A stretch of 38,423 nucleotides of DNA. Source: Gemmatimonadota bacterium (GTDB lineage Bacteria; Gemmatimonadota; Gemmatimonadetes; Gemmatimonadales; Gemmatimonadaceae). The stretch covers positions 1 through 38,423 of the forward strand of contig VHBQ01000027.1 of NCBI GenBank assembly GCA_016871855.1, in the 5' to 3' direction. Position 1 is the first letter of the stretch; each line of letters opens with the position of its first letter. Below the pieces are notes generated by a model that saw only the letters and a list, made by a program, of their open reading frames with translations, was not told where the DNA came from and did not search any database. The position numbers were made by a program, and so were the translations under genes. Shown here in pieces: positions 18,166-25,427 of this stretch.

Positions 18166-18930
18166 TTACGTCTGGGGAGGGCGCGAAGTTGCAGCGTTCC
18201 GCTCGCGATGGCGGTCCCGCCACCAGAACGGAAGGTACAGCAGCAGGACGTTGGCGACGCCGAGCAGGATCATGGGCACGAGGTACACGGGCCATGGGCC
18301 CAGCACGTCGAGCAGGCTGGTGACGGGCGGCTTGCCCATCGTCCACATGTAGTTGGTGCCGAGGGCGGCGTTGATGCTGGTGACGACGGCCATGTAGATG
18401 AGCGTGCCGCCGATGACGCGGCGAACCGACGACCACGTGGGGCGCATCCCTTCGACGACGGTGAGGTACAGCGCGGCGACGATCAGCAAGCCGTGGGAGA
18501 CCAGCGTCTGCACCGCCCGGTAGTGCGGCAGCCCGAAGGGGCCGGCATCGGGTGTCAGCACCCCCTGCAACGGGCCACTGATCCCCATGAAGAAGAGGAA
18601 CTCGTAGATGGTCAGGTTGAGCGTGACCAGGCCGTACGCGCCGATCCACACCAGCACGGTGCAGAGGTGCAGGGGAAGCATCTTGTCGATGGTCCACAGG
18701 CCGAAGTGCGCCGCCCACCAATGCCAGGAGAGCTCGTTGACAACGAGCATGGCGGAGAGCGTCAGGCGGCCGCGTCGGCGCGTTGCGTCATCGGCGCCGC
18801 GGTGCCGCAGCATCCACGCGCCGAAGAGCGCGATGGCGAGCAGCGACGCGAGGTGCCGCCCGCCAAACGTCTCGAACGGCGGGCCGGCGTAGTCGGGGCG
18901 GAACCACTGCGTCCAGTCGGCGGGGGGCAC
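18166..18930 (-). CDS. YwaF/TIGR02206-type integral membrane protein
   Basis: A 254-residue protein with about six to seven hydrophobic segments. The pattern HWWAAHFGLWTIDKMLPLHLC, then GALTPD-like GPLQGVLTPD, HYRAVQTLVSHGLL, TSINAALGTNYMWTMGKPP and GPWPVYL matches the TIGR02206 family (B. subtilis YwaF), whose function is not established. The start is GTG at 18930, 8 bases after the ftcD stop, so it is cotranscribed with that gene. No catalytic residues can be named with confidence. Confidence 0.8.
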   Translation of the reverse strand: MPPADWTQWFRPDYAGPPFETFGGRHLASLLAIALFGAWMLRHRGADDATRRRGRLTLSAMLVVNELSWHWWAAHFGLWTIDKMLPLHLCTVLVWIGAYGLVTLNLTIYEFLFFMGISGPLQGVLTPDAGPFGLPHYRAVQTLVSHGLLIVAALYLTVVEGMRPTWSSVRRVIGGTLIYMAVVTSINAALGTNYMWTMGKPPVTSLLDVLGPWPVYLVPMILLGVANVLLLYLPFWWRDRHRERNAATSRPPQT

Positions 18931-18938
18931 GAGGGGGG

Positions 18939-20462
18939 CTATCCTCCGATGTTGCGTTCCACCGCGGTGGTGGCGCGCGCGGCGGCCGCCTGCGCGCGGG
19001 CGAGCGCGGCCGCGGACTTCTCGGCGAGCGGCGTGGCGACTGCCTTGTCCGTGATGGACCCGATGTTGATGCGCACATTGTACACGGCGCCGCGGCAGGC
19101 GGCCTCGGCGAGGAGCGCCGACACGCCCGCGTCACTCGCAGCGTTGGAGTTGCCCTTCTCGGCCGCCATCGCGGCCAGCTCGGCCACGCGCGCGCACGCT
19201 TCGGCGGTCTTGAGCGGCACTTCGCTCGCGTAGCCCAAAGCCCGCTGGATGGCCGCCTCGCGCACGGCCGCCTGCTCGGGCGTGTCCTTGCCCAGCTTGT
19301 ACGCGTCGGTCACCACCGTGTACGCGGCGGCGTCCTCGGCGACCAGCGCGCTGAGCGTGTTGCCAAGCGCCACCGCTTCGAGGGCGAGTTCCTTCATCTC
19401 GGCTTCGACCGCCGCGTACTTCTTGCGTCCCACGGTGAGGCCGCTGACCATCTGGGCGAGGGCGGCGCCGAGCATGCCGACGTGCGCGGAGACCGACCCG
19501 CCGCCGGGGGCGGGAGCGTTCGAGGCGACGGCTGCGACGAATCCGCTCACCGACTCGCCGCCGCTCATCGCGCGGCGCACCTTGTGCTCGAGCACCAGCT
19601 CCTTGGAGAAGCCGCGCAGCTGCAGGTGGCGCGCCGCCGTTTCGAACAGCGCCTGCTCGGGGACAAGGCCGACGATCTCGCTCCAGGTGGGGGAGACGCC
19701 GTGCGCCTGAGCCTCTCGCTTCACCAGTTCGAAGGCGCGATAGACCGGCGTCTTCTCCGTGTCCACGAGGTTCATTGAGACTTGCGCCTGTCCGTCCACC
19801 TCGAGGCCGAGTCCCTTCACGTAGCGCAGGCCGCCGCTCGAGCCTCGCACCGCCTTGGCCACTTCCTTCGCCACGGGGACGTTTTCGGCGCCGCCGAGGT
19901 AGACGTTGTAGGCGACGAGGAACGGACGCGCGCCGATGACCGTCGCGCCAGCGGTGGGATGGATGCGATTCGGACCGAAGTCGGGGACACGGTTCGGATG
20001 CGTGCCGATCTCGGACTTGGCCTGCTCGAACTCGCCGCGGCGGATGTCGGCCAGGTTCTCACGGTCGGGGCGCGTGGCGGCGCGCTCGTAGAGGAAGACT
20101 GGGATGCCCAGTTCTTCTCCCACGCGCTTGCCGAGCGCACGGGCCAGCGCGATGCAATCGTCCATCGTTGCGCCATCGAGGGGGATGAACGGACAGACGT
20201 CGGTGGCGCCGATGCGGGGATGCTCGCCCTCGTGGTGATTGAGGTCGATCAGCTCGGCTGCCTTGGCGATGCCCCGGAACGCCGCATCCACGGCCACGTC
20301 GGCCGTTGCCACCGCGGTGAGGACGGTGCGGTTATGCGACGGGTCGCTCGACACATCGAGCACCGTGACGCCGTCGCCGCTGGCGATGGCGTCGCGGATG
20401 GCGTCAATGACGGCGGCGCGTCGGCCTTCGGAGAAGTTGGGGACGAGTTCTATCAGCTTCAT
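18939..20462 (-). CDS. ftcD: Bifunctional glutamate formimidoyltransferase / formimidoyl-THF cyclodeaminase
   Basis: Transfers the formimino group from N-formimino-glutamate to tetrahydrofolate, then releases ammonia to give methenyl-THF, linking histidine breakdown to one-carbon metabolism. It has 507 residues. The formiminotransferase part starts ELVPNFSEGRR and has the active-site region HHEGEHPRIGATDVCPFIPL (His about 81). The cyclodeaminase part (about 305-507) has AAVASNAPAPGGGSVSAH. Many bacteria use separate enzymes, so the fusion is notable. No hut genes are nearby. The ATG has no Shine-Dalgarno sequence; an in-frame TGA lies eight codons upstream, which fixes the start. The leader is filled by 13-base tandem repeats. 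It is the first gene of a three-gene operon. Confidence 0.95.
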   Translation of the reverse strand: MKLIELVPNFSEGRRAAVIDAIRDAIASGDGVTVLDVSSDPSHNRTVLTAVATADVAVDAAFRGIAKAAELIDLNHHEGEHPRIGATDVCPFIPLDGATMDDCIALARALGKRVGEELGIPVFLYERAATRPDRENLADIRRGEFEQAKSEIGTHPNRVPDFGPNRIHPTAGATVIGARPFLVAYNVYLGGAENVPVAKEVAKAVRGSSGGLRYVKGLGLEVDGQAQVSMNLVDTEKTPVYRAFELVKREAQAHGVSPTWSEIVGLVPEQALFETAARHLQLRGFSKELVLEHKVRRAMSGGESVSGFVAAVASNAPAPGGGSVSAHVGMLGAALAQMVSGLTVGRKKYAAVEAEMKELALEAVALGNTLSALVAEDAAAYTVVTDAYKLGKDTPEQAAVREAAIQRALGYASEVPLKTAEACARVAELAAMAAEKGNSNAASDAGVSALLAEAACRGAVYNVRINIGSITDKAVATPLAEKSAAALARAQAAAARATTAVERNIGG

Positions 20463-20468
20463 ATGACT

Positions 20469-20533
20469 GCGATTGAGGACATGGACTCAGGATTGCGATT
20501 CAGGATCGCGATTGAGGATCGCGATTCGCGATG
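20469..20533. repeat. 13-base tandem repeat in the ftcD leader
   Basis: Five head-to-tail 13-base units: GCGATTGAGGACA, TGGACTCAGGATT, GCGATTCAGGATC, GCGATTGAGGATC and GCGATTCGCGATG. They begin 7 bases from the ftcD start codon and occupy the place where a ribosome-binding site would be. The family differs from the GACGGTN heptamers. Confidence 0.8.
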
Positions 20534-20555
20534 GGCTGTTGGGCACAACCCTCTA

Positions 20556-20561
20556 AATCTA
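20556..20561 (-). promoter_or_regulatory. Possible -10 element for ftcD
   Basis: TAGATT on the minus strand, 93 bases upstream of the ftcD start. The same hexamer type recurs before several genes here. No convincing -35 was found. Confidence 0.3.
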
Positions 20562-20590
20562 CGCCGTGCGGGGTAGCCCGCGAGCGCACG

Positions 20591-20625
20591 TCCACCTTCC
20601 ACCGTCAACCGTCCACCGTCAGCCG
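20591..20625. repeat. GACGGTN heptamer repeat overlapping the suhB 3' end
   Basis: A single arm of ACCGTCN units on the + strand, i.e. GACGGTN on the suhB coding strand. The suhB stop codon (20605-20607) lies within it, so the last residues of the protein (LTVDG) are encoded by the repeat. Confidence 0.8.
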
Positions 20626-21420
20626 TTCGAGCAACCACCCATGCATCCTCGGGTTCGCCGCCAGCACGCTGGTGTGCGCCACGGGGCAAGGGCTGCCGTC
20701 GAGGTCCGTTACGACCGCCCCCGCCTCGCGGGCAATGAGGATGCCCGCGGCGATGTCCCACGGGGCGAGCACGTTCTCCCAGAAGCCGTCGAAACGCCCG
20801 CAGGCGACGCCGGCGAGGTCGAGCGAGGCCGAGCCCGGGCGCCTCAGGCCTGCGGTGTGGGTCATCAGGCGGCGCATCTGACCGAGGTAGCGGTCCACGT
20901 CGTGTCCGCCCTTGTACGGAAAGCCGGTGGCAATGAGGGCCCGGTCCGGCGCGTCGATCTCGCTCGCACGGATGGGCGCGCCGTCTCGGAAGGCGCCGCC
21001 GCCCGTGGTGGCGGTGAACCACTCGTCGCGCGGGACGTGCAGCACCACGCCGGCCGCGAGCGCGTCATCCACGAGTGCGGCAATCGAGACCGCGTACTCC
21101 GGGACGCCGTGGAGGAAGTTCGTTGTGCCGTCGAGCGGGTCAATCACGAAGGTGATGCCGGTCGCCCGCCGCGCCGGGTCGAGCGTGCTCGCGGTCTCCT
21201 CGGCGAGGATGGCCGCGCCGGGCACCCGCTCCAGCAGGAGCGCGATGATTCGCGCCTCGGCGGTCGTGTCCACTTCGCTCACGAAGTCGGTGGCCGCTTT
21301 CTCGCGCCAGACGAGCGAACCGCGCCGCCGCTCGCCGTCGCGAATGACCTCGGCGCCGGCCGCGGCCGCGTCCCGCAGCGCGTCGAGGAGGACGTCGGGG
21401 GTGGTTGGTTGAGAAGTCAT
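20605..21420 (-). CDS. suhB: Inositol-1-monophosphatase family protein
   Basis: Mg-dependent phosphatase of the IMPase/SuhB family, hydrolysing inositol phosphate or a related sugar phosphate. In E. coli SuhB also joins rRNA antitermination complexes. It has 271 residues. Metal ligands are Glu74 (LAEET), Asp94 and Asp97 (IDPLDGTTNF) and Asp222 (APWDIAAG). The start is the ATG at 21418-21420. A longer open frame reaches 21495 but would overlap trpS, and the segment between has a promoter-like element. There is no ribosome-binding site; a -10-like TAGATT ends 7 bases before the ATG, so the mRNA may be leaderless. The C-terminus LTVDG is supplied by a heptamer repeat. Exact substrate is unknown. 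Confidence 0.93.
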   Translation of the reverse strand: MTSQPTTPDVLLDALRDAAAAGAEVIRDGERRRGSLVWREKAATDFVSEVDTTAEARIIALLLERVPGAAILAEETASTLDPARRATGITFVIDPLDGTTNFLHGVPEYAVSIAALVDDALAAGVVLHVPRDEWFTATTGGGAFRDGAPIRASEIDAPDRALIATGFPYKGGHDVDRYLGQMRRLMTHTAGLRRPGSASLDLAGVACGRFDGFWENVLAPWDIAAGILIAREAGAVVTDLDGSPCPVAHTSVLAANPRMHGWLLERLTVDG

Positions 21421-21427
21421 GGGCCGA

Positions 21428-21433
21428 AATCTA
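21428..21433 (-). promoter_or_regulatory. Candidate -10 element for leaderless suhB
   Basis: TAGATT on the minus strand, 7 bases before the suhB ATG. The spacing places transcription start at or next to the A of ATG. It overlaps the opposing trpS element by two bases. Confidence 0.45.
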
Positions 21434-21437
21434 ACTT
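21432..21437 (+). promoter_or_regulatory. Candidate -10 element for leaderless trpS
   Basis: TAACTT, 5 bases before the trpS ATG at 21443, fitting the TANNNT spacing of leaderless genes in other bacteria. It shares bases 21432-21433 with the suhB element. Confidence 0.4.
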
Positions 21438-21442
21438 TGGGG

Positions 21443-22429
21443 ATGCCCCGCATCTTCAGCGGCATCCAGCCGTCCGGTGAACTGCACATCGGCAACTACC
21501 TCGGCGCGATCAAGAACTGGGTCGCGCTGCAGGCGCAGTACGAGTCCATCTTCAGCGTGGTGGACCTGCACGCCATCACCGTGACCTACACGCCGGAGGA
21601 TCTGCGGCGCCGGACGCGGGAGATGGCGATCTCGCTGCTGGCCGCCGGTGTTGACCCGCAGCAGTGCGCGCTGTTTGTGCAGTCGGCCGTGCCCGAGCAT
21701 GCCGAGCTGCAGTGGATCTTCAATACCGTGACGCCCCTCGGCGAGCTTGAGCGCCAGACGCAGTTCAAGGACAAGGCGTCCCGCCAGGAGCAGGTGATGG
21801 CGGGGATCCTCAACTACCCAGTGCTTCAGGCGGCGGACATCCTGCTCTACCTCGCCGACCGCGTGCCGGTGGGCGAGGACCAGGTGCAGCATCTCGAGCT
21901 CTCGCGAGTGATCGCGCGCAACTGGAATTCGCGGTTCGCCCCGGCGGACCAGCCGTACTTCCCCGAGCCGCAGCCGCAGCTGACGCCGACGCGGCGGATC
22001 GTCGGGCTCGACGGCAGCGCGAAGATGTCGAAGTCGCTCAATAACACGATCGGCCTGCTCGAGACGCCCGACGAGATGTGGGCCAAGCTGCGCCCGGCGG
22101 TCACCGACCCGGCGCGCGTGAAGAAGAGCGATCCGGGCAGTCCCGACAACTGCGCCGTGGTCTTTGGCCTGCACAAGGCGTTTTCGACGCAGGAAACCGT
22201 TGCGGAGGTGGAGACGAAGTGCCGCGGCGCCGCCTGGGGGTGTGTGGACTGCAAGAAGGCGCTCTTCGAGCACATGAACGCTGAGTTGACGCCCATCCGC
22301 TCGCGGGCGCAGGCGCTGGCCGAGCAGCCGCGGTTGGTGGACGACGCGCTCGAAAGCGGTGCGGAAAAGGCGCGGACGATCGCCCGGCAGACGATGGCGC
22401 ACGTGAAGGAGCAGATGGGACTCGCCTGA
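21443..22429 (+). CDS. trpS: Tryptophanyl-tRNA synthetase
   Basis: Class I synthetase charging tRNA-Trp. It has 328 residues, the family length. The HIGH-type motif is HIGN at 15-18 within RIFSGIQPSGELHIGNYLGA, the KMSKS motif is at 194-198, and the substrate segment is NYPVLQAADILLY. The start is ATG 21443 because MPRIFSGIQPSG is canonical; an in-frame ATG at 21419 would add eight non-conserved residues and overlap the suhB start. The four Gs directly before the ATG are too close to act as a ribosome-binding site. Confidence 0.97.
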   Translation: MPRIFSGIQPSGELHIGNYLGAIKNWVALQAQYESIFSVVDLHAITVTYTPEDLRRRTREMAISLLAAGVDPQQCALFVQSAVPEHAELQWIFNTVTPLGELERQTQFKDKASRQEQVMAGILNYPVLQAADILLYLADRVPVGEDQVQHLELSRVIARNWNSRFAPADQPYFPEPQPQLTPTRRIVGLDGSAKMSKSLNNTIGLLETPDEMWAKLRPAVTDPARVKKSDPGSPDNCAVVFGLHKAFSTQETVAEVETKCRGAAWGCVDCKKALFEHMNAELTPIRSRAQALAEQPRLVDDALESGAEKARTIARQTMAHVKEQMGLA

Positions 22430-22466
22430 CGCGAATCGGCGGCCGGACCGCCGGGGAGCACGCGCG

Positions 22467-23159
22467 ATGATGCTGACGCAACTGGGCAGCGAGATGCTGC
22501 AGGACCTGGTGTTGGGGCTGCGACTGGACCTGCTCTTCAAGCTGGCGGCGTCCGTGCTGCTCGGCGGGGCGATCGGGCTCGAGCGACAGATATCCGGCAA
22601 GGCCGCCGGATTGCGCACGAACATCCTCATCTGCCTGGGTTCCGCGCTGGTGATGGACCTGTCGATGCACCTCGCGGGTCCCGACGGTCGCTCGGGCGAT
22701 CCGGCGCGCATCGCGGCGCAGGTCGTGACCGGCATCGGCTTCATCGGTGCGGGAACGATCATGCAGTCGAAGGGGATCATCCACGGGCTCACGTCGGCCG
22801 CGACGATCTGGGTGGTGGCGGCCATCGGCCTGACGATCGGTGCGGGCTACTACATCGAGGGGTTTGGGACGGCGATCGTGGTGCTCATCGTGCTGTCGGC
22901 CCTGGGCGAGTGGGAGCACAAGCTGGTGCGCGCCCACCGCAGCGTGCCGATGACGATCCGGGCCGTACCCCAGTGCGACTTCGCCCCGCTGGAAGCCTTG
23001 CTCAGGGACTGCGGGCTGCGCGTGGCGCGCCGCGACACGTGGGACCACGCGCGCGACCGAGTCTTCGAACTGCTCGTGCGCGGGCCCGCCCGGCAGTTCG
23101 ACGTAGCCCAGGACCTGCTCGTGGCGCGCGAAGACATCTTCGACGTGACCCTGCACTAG
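22467..23159 (+). CDS. MgtC/SapB family membrane protein
   Basis: A 230-residue protein. The N-terminal half has four to five hydrophobic helices with the family hallmarks GGAIGLERQISGKAAGLRTN (about 34-53) and GIGFIGAGTIMQ (about 91-102). The C-terminal part (about 155-230) is soluble and probably ACT-like. MgtC proteins support growth at low Mg and can inhibit ATP synthase in pathogens; the role in an environmental bacterium is open. A GGGGAGCA ribosome-binding site precedes the ATG. The next gene starts 1 base after the stop. A corA gene elsewhere in the window is the only other Mg-related gene. Confidence 0.88.
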   Translation: MMLTQLGSEMLQDLVLGLRLDLLFKLAASVLLGGAIGLERQISGKAAGLRTNILICLGSALVMDLSMHLAGPDGRSGDPARIAAQVVTGIGFIGAGTIMQSKGIIHGLTSAATIWVVAAIGLTIGAGYYIEGFGTAIVVLIVLSALGEWEHKLVRAHRSVPMTIRAVPQCDFAPLEALLRDCGLRVARRDTWDHARDRVFELLVRGPARQFDVAQDLLVAREDIFDVTLH

Positions 23160-23160
23160 G

Positions 23161-24195
23161 ATGCGACGCCTCGTCGTCGACCTGCGCGCGACGCCCGCGG
23201 CGTTTCGGATGCCGGACGCGATGGCAGCGCGGATCCGCGCCGCTGCCCCGGAGGGGTGGGAGGTGTTGGACGTGCGGGGCGACAACCACGCGCTTGACGC
23301 GCCGCCGCAGGGTCCTGGCGCCGAGGCGATGGCCGCCGTGGCCGAAGCGGAGGTCTACTTTGGCTGGGGGATGCCGGCGCCCCTGTTTCACGCAGCGCCG
23401 CGCCTGCGCTGGGTGCAGTCGGCGCTGGCGGGGACCGGCGCCCTCCTGGCGATCCCGGAGATGCGCGACGGACCGTGCCTGTTCACGAACGCGGCGGGGA
23501 TCTACGGGCCGCCGATCGCCGAGCACGTGCTGGCGGGCGTGCTGCACTTCACGCGCGCGCTGGACGTGGCGGTGGCGCGGCAGGAGCAGGGGACGTGGGA
23601 CGCCGCGGGCTTCGGCGAAGCCGAAGCGGGTGTGCGCGAGATCGGCGAACTGCGGGTGCTTGTGATCGGCACCGGTGGGTTGGGGGCGGAGATCGGTGCG
23701 CGCTTTGCGGCGCTGGGGGCGGAGGTGGCCGGCGTGCGACGCGTGCCGGCCAAGGGATGCCCGCCCGCGTTCAGGCGCGTCGTCGGGCTGGAGGCGCTGG
23801 ACGCGGAACTCGGCAAGGCCGACGTGGTCATCCTGGCCGCGGCGCTCACCGACGAGACGCGCAATCTGCTCGATGCGCGGCGGCTGGCATTGCTCCCGGC
23901 CGGGGCGATCGTGGTCAACGTGGCGCGCGGCACGATGGTGGACGAGACCGCCCTGCACGACGCGTTGAAGCAGGGGCATGTGCGGGGGGCGGTGCTGGAT
24001 GTCTTTGCACGGGAACCCCTAGCCCCTGAGAGTCCACTGTGGCAACTTCGACAAGTTCTCCTGACGCCGCACGTCAGCGGCATTTCCCCGCGCCGGCTGT
24101 GGGACCGGCTGACCGCGCTGTTCCTGGGGAATTGGGAGGCGTACGTGGAGGGGCGCCCCCTCCGCAATCTTGTGGACAAGGCGATCGGGTACTGA
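23161..24195 (+). CDS. D-2-hydroxyacid dehydrogenase (NAD-binding)
   Basis: Reduces 2-keto acids to D-2-hydroxy acids, or the reverse, with NAD(P)H. It has 344 residues. The Rossmann motif GTGGLG is at 170-175. The catalytic triad fits Arg256 (NVARGTMVD), Glu285 (REPLAPESPLW) and His304 (TPHVSG). The N-terminal substrate domain is divergent (YFGWGMPAPLF), closer to GhrA-like than to SerA-type enzymes, so the substrate cannot be named. It is packed between mgtC-like and pilT genes, 1 and 7 bases apart. Confidence 0.9.
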   Translation: MRRLVVDLRATPAAFRMPDAMAARIRAAAPEGWEVLDVRGDNHALDAPPQGPGAEAMAAVAEAEVYFGWGMPAPLFHAAPRLRWVQSALAGTGALLAIPEMRDGPCLFTNAAGIYGPPIAEHVLAGVLHFTRALDVAVARQEQGTWDAAGFGEAEAGVREIGELRVLVIGTGGLGAEIGARFAALGAEVAGVRRVPAKGCPPAFRRVVGLEALDAELGKADVVILAAALTDETRNLLDARRLALLPAGAIVVNVARGTMVDETALHDALKQGHVRGAVLDVFAREPLAPESPLWQLRQVLLTPHVSGISPRRLWDRLTALFLGNWEAYVEGRPLRNLVDKAIGY

Positions 24196-24202
24196 CAGCG
24201 CG

Positions 24203-25369
24203 ATGGAAAAGATCATCAAGGCGGCGGTGGACCGGGGGGCGTCGGACCTGCACATCAAGGCGGGCGACGTTTTTCGCGCGCGCATTGACGGGCGGCTGGT
24301 GCCGCTCACTAAGCAGGCGCTTTCGCCCGAGCAGACCAAGGCCATCGCCCTGCGCCTGATCCCGAACGACGAAGACCGCGCCCGGATCGACAAGCTCAAC
24401 GACTACGACTGCTCGTGGGGCGCGCCCGGCATCGGACGATTCCGCGTGAACATCCTGCGCCAGCGGTCGAGTTTCATGATCGTGATGCGCGTGATCCCGT
24501 TCGAGGTGCCCACCTTCGACAAGCTCCGGATGCCGGAGGTGATGCGCCGCGTCACCGAGGCCGAGCGCGGGATGATCCTGGTCACCGGCGTCACGGGCTC
24601 GGGCAAGTCGAGCACGATGGCGGCGATGATCAACCACATCAACTCGTCGAAGAACAAGCACATCGTCACGCTCGAGAACCCCATCGAGTTTCTGCATCGC
24701 GACCTGCAGAGCTCCATCACGCAGCGCGAGATCGGCGTGGACACGGAGAGTTTCCGCAGCGGGCTGCGCGCGGCGCTGCGCCAGGATCCCGACGTCATCC
24801 TGATCGGCGAGATGCGCGACGCGGAGACGGTGGACACGGGCATGAAGGCGGCCGAGACCGGCCACCTGCTGCTTTCCACGCTGCACACGCCGGACGCCCA
24901 GAGCACGATCCTGCGCATTATGGCGATGTTCCCGCCGGAGGAGCAGGAGGTGGTGCGTGTGCGCCTCGCCGAGACGCTGCACGGGGTCGTGTCGCAGCGA
25001 CTGCTGCCGCGTGCCGACGGGCATGGGCGCGTGGTGGCCGCCGAGATCATGATCGTCACGGCGACGATCCGCGATCTCATCCTCGAAGGCGAGAAGATTG
25101 GTGAGATCCGCGACTACATCGCGGAGGGGCGCGAGCAGTACGGCATGCAGACGTTCGACCAGCATCTCGGCGATCTCGTGCAGAACGGCGAGGTGACCTT
25201 TGAGGTGGCGCTGGCGGCCGCGACGCGCCCGAGCGATTTCCAGCTCAAGATGCAGACCTTCCGGCGGCGCTCGACGACGGTGAAGGCGGCCGACATACCG
25301 CCGCCCCAGAAGCCGCCGACGGACCAGGGATTCCAGTCAGGCTCGGGGATGGACTTCCTGAACGGCTAG
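24203..25369 (+). CDS. pilT: Type IV pilus retraction ATPase PilT/PilU family
   Basis: Hexameric ATPase at the base of the type IV pilus that drives pilus retraction (twitching, DNA uptake). It has 388 residues. The start is ATG 24203 because MEKIIKAAVDRGASDLHIKAGD is canonical; the frame is open to 24170. Walker A is GVTGSGKS at 129-136, the Asp box is TLENPIEF, Walker B is VILIGEMRD at 198-206, and the His box is HLLLSTLHT at 221-229. The C-terminal ATIRDLILEG and GMQTFDQHL (314-322) are PilT-like. A tail of about 35 residues after the usual end is Pro/Ser/Gly-rich. No other pilus genes are nearby. Confidence 0.93.
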   Translation: MEKIIKAAVDRGASDLHIKAGDVFRARIDGRLVPLTKQALSPEQTKAIALRLIPNDEDRARIDKLNDYDCSWGAPGIGRFRVNILRQRSSFMIVMRVIPFEVPTFDKLRMPEVMRRVTEAERGMILVTGVTGSGKSSTMAAMINHINSSKNKHIVTLENPIEFLHRDLQSSITQREIGVDTESFRSGLRAALRQDPDVILIGEMRDAETVDTGMKAAETGHLLLSTLHTPDAQSTILRIMAMFPPEEQEVVRVRLAETLHGVVSQRLLPRADGHGRVVAAEIMIVTATIRDLILEGEKIGEIRDYIAEGREQYGMQTFDQHLGDLVQNGEVTFEVALAAATRPSDFQLKMQTFRRRSTTVKAADIPPPQKPPTDQGFQSGSGMDFLNG

Positions 25370-25377
25370 TCGCGTCC

Positions 25378-25413
25378 GACGTCTGCCGTCCACCGTCCAC
25401 TGTCCACCGTCAC
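25378..25413. repeat. GACGGTN heptamer repeat, single arm, between pilT and dapA-like gene
   Basis: A run of CCACCGT/CCACTGT units ending in the same ACCGTCAC terminus seen in the palindromic copies. Only the right arm is present. It fills most of the 58-base spacer. Confidence 0.75.
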
Positions 25414-25427
25414 TCGGACCCTCGCAC

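Noticed and set aside
21421-21495. N-terminal extension of SuhB into trpS
   Set aside because: The extra residues are simply the antisense of the conserved TrpRS N-terminus, and a promoter-like element sits between.
22439-22456. Terminator after trpS
   Set aside because: A CGGCGG/CCGCCG stem is present between trpS and the mgtC-like gene, but it is short, has no T-run and abuts the next ribosome-binding site.
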